A program made the translations under genes and the position numbers. A model generated the notes under the pieces. The model did not search any database and was not told where the DNA came from. It saw only the letters and a program-made list of their open reading frames with translations. A stretch of DNA of 58,539 bases from assembly GCA_013215875.1 (NCBI GenBank), contig JABSQK010000029.1, positions 1-58,539 of the forward strand. The letters run 5' to 3'. Shown piece after piece: positions 52,389 to 58,539 of this stretch. The stretch is from Lentisphaeria bacterium. Its GTDB lineage: Bacteria; Verrucomicrobiota; Lentisphaeria; JABSQK01. Within the stretch, counting starts at the first letter, position 1. The number at the start of each line of letters is the position of its first letter.

Positions 52389-52959
52389 GATAGTATAGTC
52401 TAAGTCAGATACGAATTATGTCAATTTTGGAATGCTTTGAAGTAGGCTGGGCTCTCCGAGCGCGTATCCTCCTTATCTGCTAATGGTCGCTGTTCTCCGG
52501 GTACGCAGGCGGCCTAAAGATGCTTACATGCTTGTTCGCTTGCAGCTTACCAAGCACTTCTGGCCCGCCTGCATTAATACATTAGATATTATGTTCTTGA
52601 TAAGGCCATCGTTCATTAGTTTTGTAATTCAACACTCAACAATCATAACAAAACACTATCTCTCTGATGCCCCCGAGCCGAGGCCGTGTGAAAAACACAT
52701 AGAACTTTCCAAATAGTGCTAGACTGCAGTAAGCGCGCTATGTAGTGAGCCCATTGTTGCCACTACGTTCTCATGGCGTCGCCATTCGCTTTGCCTTTGG
52801 CTGCTGGGCGTTTCGCAGCTTTGACAGCGAAGAATCGCTTAACTACATAGAAAAACGTCCTTTTTTACACACTCTGGAGCCGGGCGCGTTCCCAGGGAAT
52901 ACTGGACTAATGCCGAGCTGGGGCTCAGCGTTCCCAGGGAATATTAAAAACTAAGCAGT
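52389..52959. repeat. Gene-poor gap with repeat modules
   Basis: Holds an AGTAGG repeat at 52441-52468, a second 45-bp insert at 52515, and a block shared with 47478-47620 that carries extra DNA (CCACTACGTTCTCATGG onward, about 47 bp) in the middle. The module GAGCTGGGGCTCAGCG ends it. No gene is supported. Confidence 0.7.
52515..52559 (+). mobile_element. 45-bp insert, copy 2
   Basis: The same 45-bp unit as at 39368 with three substitutions. It interrupts a palindromic unit, leaving GCAGGCGGCC on the left and GGCCCGCCTGC on the right, so a 4-bp GGCC flank is duplicated. In the longest frame both copies read YMLVRLQLTKH, and two of the three differences are synonymous. Confidence 0.65.
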
Positions 52960-55548
52960 CTATTTCTTTTCTGCTTTCTGCTTTTTCTGTTTCACGCGTT
53001 TGTCATTGAGGTTGATGATGACTGAAAATTGTGTGGCATACCAGCCGTTTTCCAGACGCAGAAGAATTTTATTTCGACCCTTTTTGAAATGGACCCGTCG
53101 CAGGCCTTCGCCAATTTCCCAGGCCTTCAGGCGGTTACTGCTTTGCCAGACATGATATCCATTGATCCAGATATCGGCCCGGTCATCACTACCGACTGCG
53201 AGCCAGCGGTCTTGGGCTTCCTCACACCACAATTCCGTATAGCCGTAATAGATAACATACATTTGTGCATCGGGTGGGTGGATCTGCGAATTTTCGAGGC
53301 GCCTTTGATTATTCCTGGCGTATTTCCTGTCGATGACTGATGGGGATGAAACGTATTGCCACTTTACAGACTTGCCATCCTTTCCTTTATACACAGCATT
53401 TAAATCTATGATTGATTGAGGCGGAAATACAGCCGTGAGATTTTTCCGTCCCTTATTTGGAAAGGGGCCAATGATATACCAGTTGTTGAGATGAAACCAT
53501 GTTGCACCTTTTCCGACTTTCATAATTTTCTGCGCCCCAAATCCCTTATAGGTCAGGCTTACTTCAGGCGGTCCCTTATAGTTTTGTCCGCCCTTTCCCC
53601 GGCGTCCCTTGACGTTTCTCCTGCTGGCTTTTCGCCAACCCGGCATGCCATGTCCTTTGCCCTTTTTCTTTTTCACCATGTATCTGGATACATCTACCAT
53701 TAAGCCATAGTCTGCTTTTGACATCATCTCAAGTTCTTGTTCCTCGGACATAGGTCCTTCGCCTTCACCATGCTCTTCTCCCTCATGCTCTTCACCCTCA
53801 TGCTCAAAGGGCTCCTTATCTTCAAGAACCCCAGCTTCATCGAGGGCCACTGCTTTTTCAAGACTTTTCATTAAGGCCTCTTCTGCTTTTTTGGCAAGGG
53901 GTTGCTCTTTCTTTTGATCGGCCTTTTTCATGGCCTTACGACTTTTTTTGGTTCGGGCAATTGCCTCATCCAGGGTGTCGAGAATGTTAGCATCCTTCTC
54001 TTTGAGCTCTTTGGCAGCAACACGAATAATTTTTATGGCAAATTCAGTCGCCTCTGTTGCCTCAATTTCCACAAGACGCTTTTTCTTTACTAGGTCCTGT
54101 ATCGCACGCGCTTCTGTCATCGCCTGGAGGGCAATGGCGATCGCCTCTTCAGCATCTTCCAGCATATTGGCGACATCCTCATCGGTCATCGGCCTGTCCT
54201 CTTCGAAGTCTTCATATTCATCGGAAGGCAAGGCCAGGTCGATATGTGGATCTAGAGCATCGAGCATGGCTAGGGTAATAGCGATCATGCCATCCATTTC
54301 TATTCCCGCTTTTTTTACGGCCTTTTTTAGACGTTTGATATCATCTGCATTAACCGCAGCCGCGCTAAGTTCATCGGCTGATATTTTTGGGCGCAGCGAA
54401 TAGGGAACGATGGTATCTTTCAGAGATCGCTCAATAATCTGCCGTTGTATAACCGAAATCATCGCAGCTCTGGCTTCCTTAAATATTTTGGTCATATGAA
54501 ATTCCAGAGCAACTGCTTCATCATAGAGTTCTTTCATACCGAGCGTATCGAGGACCCGATTTTCCTTAGCCGGTATCATGGTGTGGGCTCCGGACTTGAA
54601 TTTACCTGTAGCAATGGTGCTTTCGATACTTTTGCTATGTTTAGCAAATAATGCCATAAAGGCTGTATGTGCCTTCCTGGCTTTAAGTACCTGTGCTAAT
54701 ATTTTTCTTGGTTCGACAATTACGCCTAAGGTAAAGTTGATTTTTTGCCTGTTTAGGCCCTCTTTGCTGCTGAGTTTTTTCTTACCCTTTATAGCTCCCA
54801 GAAATTGTTTCCAAGTACTGGCATCTTTTTCGATATGTGCCGAGGCCTTTTTTATGCGCACTGCCGGGCCATAATCGAGAACTTGATAACCTTTTTCAAT
54901 CTCCTTCTTGGCGAGAAGCTGTTTATCCTGAAAGCCATCCCAGTCAATGTCTGTACCAACCCAGCCTAGAGAGTTTTTTGCTGTGGCCAATCGCTGAGAG
55001 AGATTCGCATGTTCGGATCTGTCGAGAAAGGCTTGTGTTTCGAACCAGGTCTTAAAGTAGTCTTTGGTCAGGACCTTTAGTTTGATGTAATCCTTATTTT
55101 TTACGACTGTTCGTAATTGCGCTTCAAGAGCATGCATTTTCTTTGCAGATTTTTCGGCATCCTTTAAGCGTATATCAATTTTCTGAAGGGATTCATTTAT
55201 CTGCTTTAGCCGTTTTGTGAGCATGGGTTTTAGGTTCTTGGAATGGCTCTTTTCAAATTTCAGATAGGCGGTCCATTTTTCATCGCGCTTCGATACCATC
55301 TTGGTCTTAATGTTTTGAAGCTGGCCGACTTTTTTACGGAAATCCTCAACCTTTAAATCTTTGATGAGCTCATTTATTTCCTTAGCCTGTTCTGTACCGA
55401 TAACTTGTTCCCGTCTCTCTGGAACTTCGACCGGGGTGTCTGGTTGATTATAGACATAATAACCAAGAGCAATGTGAAGTATAAGTGAAGGTACCAGCCA
55501 GAGGTACAGGCTTATACCAGACTTATTAGATGGTGACTCAGCTGCCAT
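52960..55548 (-). CDS. Giant periplasmic coiled-coil and jelly-roll protein of an Exb system
   Basis: 862 residues. An N-terminal membrane helix (about 14-34) places the rest in the periplasm, as in TonB. A long coiled coil of charged heptads (60-220) is followed by helical segments, an acidic stretch (EGEEHEGEEHGEGEG near 590) and a basic Gly/Lys/Arg region. A C-terminal beta-sandwich (WYIIGPFPNKG, WLAVGSDDRADIWING, FKKGRNKILLRLENG) resembles sugar-binding jelly-rolls. It lies 2 nt from exbD and replaces TonB as the third gene, so force transfer across the periplasm is likely. The family is not recognised. Confidence 0.75.
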   Translation of the reverse strand: MAAESPSNKSGISLYLWLVPSLILHIALGYYVYNQPDTPVEVPERREQVIGTEQAKEINELIKDLKVEDFRKKVGQLQNIKTKMVSKRDEKWTAYLKFEKSHSKNLKPMLTKRLKQINESLQKIDIRLKDAEKSAKKMHALEAQLRTVVKNKDYIKLKVLTKDYFKTWFETQAFLDRSEHANLSQRLATAKNSLGWVGTDIDWDGFQDKQLLAKKEIEKGYQVLDYGPAVRIKKASAHIEKDASTWKQFLGAIKGKKKLSSKEGLNRQKINFTLGVIVEPRKILAQVLKARKAHTAFMALFAKHSKSIESTIATGKFKSGAHTMIPAKENRVLDTLGMKELYDEAVALEFHMTKIFKEARAAMISVIQRQIIERSLKDTIVPYSLRPKISADELSAAAVNADDIKRLKKAVKKAGIEMDGMIAITLAMLDALDPHIDLALPSDEYEDFEEDRPMTDEDVANMLEDAEEAIAIALQAMTEARAIQDLVKKKRLVEIEATEATEFAIKIIRVAAKELKEKDANILDTLDEAIARTKKSRKAMKKADQKKEQPLAKKAEEALMKSLEKAVALDEAGVLEDKEPFEHEGEEHEGEEHGEGEGPMSEEQELEMMSKADYGLMVDVSRYMVKKKKGKGHGMPGWRKASRRNVKGRRGKGGQNYKGPPEVSLTYKGFGAQKIMKVGKGATWFHLNNWYIIGPFPNKGRKNLTAVFPPQSIIDLNAVYKGKDGKSVKWQYVSSPSVIDRKYARNNQRRLENSQIHPPDAQMYVIYYGYTELWCEEAQDRWLAVGSDDRADIWINGYHVWQSSNRLKAWEIGEGLRRVHFKKGRNKILLRLENGWYATQFSVIINLNDKRVKQKKQKAEKK

Positions 55549-55550
55549 TG

Positions 55551-55988
55551 TTATTTACCTTTAGGTTTCTTAGGTATATCCTCAGGTGTTTTTGTATGAA
55601 TATTATAATTTGTCAGACCTTCAAAAGCACAGAGATCGAGGACTTGAATGAGATAACTACTCGGTGCCTGTTGATCCACATCAAAGCGAACATAAGCGGC
55701 CTTATTTCGTTTCGCGATTGAGATTATCTTTTTGTGGATTTCTGCCTGTCCTACGGGTATCGCATCGAGATAGAATGTGCCATCGGGCCCAATACCAATC
55801 ACATGTGCCTGGGCGATATCACTTTTAACTGCTGCTACGGCTGGCTCCGGTAAATTAATCGGCAATTCCTCTTCGGGCTTTTTCAATATCGTCGCGACGA
55901 GAAAGAAAATGAGCAGTAGAAATACGCAGTCGAGCAAGGGCCCCATGTCGACGTTTATTTCATCATTATCATCAAGGTTTAATCGCAT
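55551..55988 (-). CDS. ExbD/TolR-family biopolymer transport protein
   Basis: 145 residues. One membrane helix (MGPLLDCVFLLLIFFLVA) contains the proton-path Asp. A periplasmic domain carries NLPEP and a conserved IGIGPDGTFYLDAIPV strand. It couples with ExbB to the giant periplasmic protein. Gene gaps on either side are 2 and 6 nt. Confidence 0.93.
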   Translation of the reverse strand: MRLNLDDNDEINVDMGPLLDCVFLLLIFFLVATILKKPEEELPINLPEPAVAAVKSDIAQAHVIGIGPDGTFYLDAIPVGQAEIHKKIISIAKRNKAAYVRFDVDQQAPSSYLIQVLDLCAFEGLTNYNIHTKTPEDIPKKPKGK

Positions 55989-55994
55989 GATTGA

Positions 55995-56792
55995 TTATGC
56001 CTTATCAGTTTGAGTTTCAGCTGGGAACCAGCGGGTCACGGTATTGCCAGCAAGTTCTTCAAGATTTAGCGCGTAGATTGTTGTCCGAACTTTAAAGAAA
56101 TGGTAGGCTGCCAGAGAGGGTACAGCAATTACCAAACCAATCGCTGTGGTAATCAGGGCAAAGGCAATGTCACCAGCCATCAGGCTGGGATCACCCATTT
56201 CGCCAGCGACTGCGACGGTTTCAAAAGCACCAATCATACCAACAATTGTACCAAATAATCCAAGCAGAGGACTGATCGTCGCACAGACTGCCAAGGGGTA
56301 AGCCCGTTGCAAATGATGACGAATTTCTCGTGAGGCAACATCACCAGCGAGCATAGAAACAATTTCGAGTTTACGAGATCGTTGCATAACGATCTCAACG
56401 AGAACCTTTGAAAGTGCACTTTTTTTATTTGCGCAAAGTTTAAGAATGCCATCGTAGTCTTTGGCTTCCCATAATGTATCCGCAGATTCAAACAATCCCT
56501 TAGGACTGATCCTTGAACGACGCAAATTCACCAGGCGCTCTAGCATGAAGGTGAGGGCAGCAATTGAAATCAACAGCAAGGCTATACCTGTTCTGCCTGT
56601 ATCTTTTAATTTAGTGAACAGTGCGCTGGTTTCAGAAATTTCGGCTGGAGCAGATTTCTTGCTTACTGCTGATTCAGTCGCTGGCGCTTTAGCTGGTTCA
56701 GTTTTCTTAACTGCTGTTCCTGGGTCCTGAGCACCCAAAGGCGATACGAAAATACAAAGGGTGACAATAATAAATACGAGATTACGATACAT
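55995..56792 (-). CDS. ExbB/TolQ/MotA-family proton channel protein
   Basis: 265 residues. A cleavable signal-like N-terminus (VSPLGAQ) precedes an Ala/Lys/Ser-rich linker and three membrane helices. ISPLLGLFGTIVGMIGAFE and GDIAFALITTAIGLVIAVPSL are the TolQ/ExbB signatures. It forms a pentameric proton channel with ExbD. It opens the three-gene operon. AAGGA precedes the ATG. Confidence 0.93.
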   Translation of the reverse strand: MYRNLVFIIVTLCIFVSPLGAQDPGTAVKKTEPAKAPATESAVSKKSAPAEISETSALFTKLKDTGRTGIALLLISIAALTFMLERLVNLRRSRISPKGLFESADTLWEAKDYDGILKLCANKKSALSKVLVEIVMQRSRKLEIVSMLAGDVASREIRHHLQRAYPLAVCATISPLLGLFGTIVGMIGAFETVAVAGEMGDPSLMAGDIAFALITTAIGLVIAVPSLAAYHFFKVRTTIYALNLEELAGNTVTRWFPAETQTDKA

Positions 56793-57171
56793 AAGGGTTC
56801 CTTAATTAATTTAATAGATCTAAAACAAAGTAGTAAAATGCATTCAGGAGGTATTTTTTCAAGAGGAAACTGCCAAACTCGCTTTGTTCGAGCTCTCCGA
56901 GTGTGATCTTAGAGGGCCGTATGGCCTCTGGGCCGAAATCTTAATTTGCTAAATATGCCTGCCGGCGGCCATAAGATTCACAAATATGCCTGCCGGCGGC
57001 CATAAGACATGATGTCTTATGTATCTCAATTATTTTACTGGGCATCACCAACATACTCGGTGAGTCGAAGACAAACGAATATGTTCTTAAATTCGGCCTC
57101 TGGCCCGAAAATATTAGTTTTACAAATATGCCTGCTGGCGGCCATAAGACATGATGTCTTATGTATCTCAA
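56793..57171. repeat. Gene-free gap with repeats
   Basis: Contains AGCTCTCCGAG fragments near 56890, a GGCCTCTGGGCCGAAATC block related to the 87-bp unit, and three copies of AAATATGCCTGCYGGCGGCC at 56951, 56982 and 57124. It also holds the 55-bp duplication described separately. Nothing codes convincingly. Confidence 0.7.
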
Positions 57172-57178
57172 TTATTTT
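56982..57178. repeat. 55-bp duplication that runs into a coding sequence
   Basis: Units at 56982-57036 and 57124-57178 match except for one base (GCCGGCGG versus GCTGGCGG). Each includes the palindrome ATAAGACAT-G-ATGTCTTAT. The second unit covers the stop codon and last two codons of the mannosidase gene. Confidence 0.85.
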
Positions 57179-58539
57179 TCCGTTTCAATAATTAATGTTG
57201 CAATTTCAAAGGGGTTCATTTTTAGAAATATTTTGTTCTTTTTCGAGATCAGTTTCTTTCCCTTTGGTCGCTCGATTATATCCGCTTGCTCTACGGAGAC
57301 AATATTTCCAAGACTCTCTTTGTTAATGCTTAAGGATCCCTGTGCTTTTTTACCGGCAGTTTCAATAAGGCGAATGACAAAAGCATCACGGCCTTCAGCT
57401 TTTTTAAAGGCACTGACGATTACATTATTCATAGATAGTTCGAAGGCTGTGACATCAGCGGGCAGTGTGCCTTTGTGGCTGTCTGTACCGCAGACGCGCA
57501 AGGGTTGGGTTATCGTCTGAGCGGCCTGACAGGCTTCCGCTTCGCTCGGTGCATCGGCAAATGCTTGAATGGAAAGTTCCATGGTATGTTCTCCTGCTTC
57601 TGGCAGCGGATCTGGCCAATAGCTGGCACGCAGCAGATCGACTCTGAAGATATTGTCGGTGACAGATTGTCCATGTTTGCAGTGATTTAAAATAAGCAGT
57701 CCGGCCTTTGCCTTGCCTTGTTTTCCAGTGAGCATGGTCCAGCGCAGTGTTGGTACCACCACGCCTGGAACCGTATCGCGAACAATGCTGCCAAAGGGAA
57801 TTTCGTAACGCGGCTTTATATTTTCGAGATTTAGCGGGAATGCAATGTTCATTGCTGGCATGCCTTTTACTTCATCGCCCCATTCACGCCAGAGACCTTC
57901 GATGCGAATATAGATCTTTGGATCATTGTGCCGCAGTTCATATGTGGTGGTGAATTTGGAATCGCGAAAGCGCCATTCCGTAGCGATCCTGGCGATATAA
58001 GGCCCGTGCGCAGTGGCGGATACGTTTGTTACTTCGACATCTTCTGCAGGCCTGCGTTCGCCAATTTCCCAGGCCGAAAAGTCCATGGGTTTTTCATCAC
58101 AGATTTCGATACGTCCCAGCGGCTGTTCGGCAAACTCACGCTTCGTAGCAGTCTCCACCATTGAATGAATCAAACCATCGCTATTTGAAATTTGTATGCT
58201 CACCTTGCTGTTCGACATCTGCCAGCCATGATTTTCTATATCGTGACTGCCATCCGTTTGATGCATGCGTTTCACGCTTACTGGATTTTTTACAGTTGCT
58301 TTGGCTTCTTCAGGGAAACAGGTGTAAATACTGTAGCCGCCGGCAGCCAGTTCTTCAATGGGGAAGGCCAGGCGTGCACAGCGTGTCATCCAGTAGGGTT
58401 GGGCATCTATTACCTGGGCGGGAATAATTTTACCACTCGGCGTGCGGATGGAGAAGGGGGTCGCTGGCAAGTTGGTATTGAAGTCTGGATCGCCCATAGG
58501 CATTTCACGGAACTGACACCACATGTCTGTTTCCCAGAC
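57172..58539 (-). CDS. GH38 alpha-mannosidase, C-terminal part (partial)
   Basis: Runs off the window end, with 455 codons visible. The beta-sandwich domains of GH38 enzymes are seen: SKVSIQISNSDGLIHSMVE, GPYIARIATEWRFRDSKF, IPFGSIVRDTVPGVVVP and the C-terminal ELSMNNVIVSAFKKAE. The catalytic barrel lies outside the window. It would release mannose from glycans. Its stop codon lies inside a 55-bp repeat, so the natural C-terminus may have been altered by repeat expansion. Confidence 0.85.
   Translation of the reverse strand, partial: VWETDMWCQFREMPMGDPDFNTNLPATPFSIRTPSGKIIPAQVIDAQPYWMTRCARLAFPIEELAAGGYSIYTCFPEEAKATVKNPVSVKRMHQTDGSHDIENHGWQMSNSKVSIQISNSDGLIHSMVETATKREFAEQPLGRIEICDEKPMDFSAWEIGERRPAEDVEVTNVSATAHGPYIARIATEWRFRDSKFTTTYELRHNDPKIYIRIEGLWREWGDEVKGMPAMNIAFPLNLENIKPRYEIPFGSIVRDTVPGVVVPTLRWTMLTGKQGKAKAGLLILNHCKHGQSVTDNIFRVDLLRASYWPDPLPEAGEHTMELSIQAFADAPSEAEACQAAQTITQPLRVCGTDSHKGTLPADVTAFELSMNNVIVSAFKKAEGRDAFVIRLIETAGKKAQGSLSINKESLGNIVSVEQADIIERPKGKKLISKKNKIFLKMNPFEIATLIIETEK

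Noticed and set aside
52483-52954. Two short plus-strand frames before the giant periplasmic gene
   Set aside because: Repeat-derived and without start signals.
56941-57171. A 76-codon minus-strand frame downstream of the mannosidase
   Set aside because: It consists of the repeated AAATATGCC units read backwards, giving a repeated peptide without ribosome site.
1-58539. tRNA genes and CRISPR arrays
   Set aside because: I looked for T-arm-like GGTTCGA-type motifs in cloverleaf context and regularly spaced short repeats; none were convincing. The repeats found are dispersed and unevenly spaced.

Overview
The window looks like a chromosomal segment of a Gram-negative member of the PVC superphylum, most likely Lentisphaerota or a close relative. 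This rests on content and has not been tested phylogenetically. The clues are an H-X9-DG type pseudopilin (DUF1559), a GH127 arabinofuranosidase, a GH38 mannosidase and a large secreted six-hairpin glycosidase. Others are zinc-ribbon proteins with a membrane anchor, a Ser/Thr kinase homologue with an N-terminal zinc ribbon, ExbB/ExbD coupled to a giant periplasmic protein, and a bacterial GlnRS. Most genes are ordinary chromosomal genes with Shine-Dalgarno starts. I found no tRNA, rRNA, CRISPR array, prophage or complete insertion sequence.

Layout. 1-2.6 kb: sulfite/nitrite reductase (cut by the window start), cysK with an internal stop, and a frameshifted DinB-like gene. 2.6-7 kb: ychF, a zinc-ribbon membrane protein, an esterase and a His-rich secreted protein. 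7-12 kb: a flagellin gene with a textbook sigma-28 promoter, then an EEP phosphatase, HMG-CoA synthase, a di-iron ferritin-like protein, a winged-helix regulator and a membrane protein, with the same inverted-repeat operator in front of both transcription units. 12-19 kb: larC, an M14 carboxypeptidase, small membrane proteins, a transketolase-like enzyme and a pseudokinase. 19-29 kb: a glycosidase split by an in-frame stop, a Gfo/Idh/MocA dehydrogenase, a 65-residue secreted peptide, and an M48 peptidase with a zinc-ribbon TPR partner. 29-32 kb: vapBC-like toxin-antitoxin, lysine 2,3-aminomutase and RlmD-type methyltransferase. 32-39 kb: a lipoprotein, a DegT aminotransferase, a tandem KAS III fusion and an OlsF-like double acyltransferase. 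39-47 kb: glnS, a parDE-like module, two glycosyltransferases, GH127 and a pseudopilin. 47-58.5 kb: an aldo/keto reductase, a nucleotidyltransferase pair, a PhyH-like dioxygenase with a lysine tail, a Tat-exported beta-propeller, ExbB-ExbD with its partner, and a GH38 mannosidase cut by the window end.

The most system-like part is 8-12 kb. A winged-helix regulator and its membrane partner, and a separate ferritin-like/HMGS/EEP operon, each carry an ACTTTGC-n3-GCAAAGT type operator 27-30 nt upstream of the first start codon. This suggests one small regulon around an uncharacterised CoA-dependent condensation. The ExbB-ExbD-coiled-coil-jelly-roll operon and the tandem KAS III protein are further candidates.

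Four genes (cysK, DinB-like, the secreted glycosidase and parE-like) carry one inactivating lesion each while both flanks stay intact. They could be decaying genes or base-call errors, and raw reads would decide. The long intergenic gaps after 39 kb are built from a mosaic of dispersed repeats, including an exact 87-bp duplication, a 79-bp family, a 55-bp duplication that runs into a coding sequence, and a 45-bp insert whose empty target site is visible in the same window.
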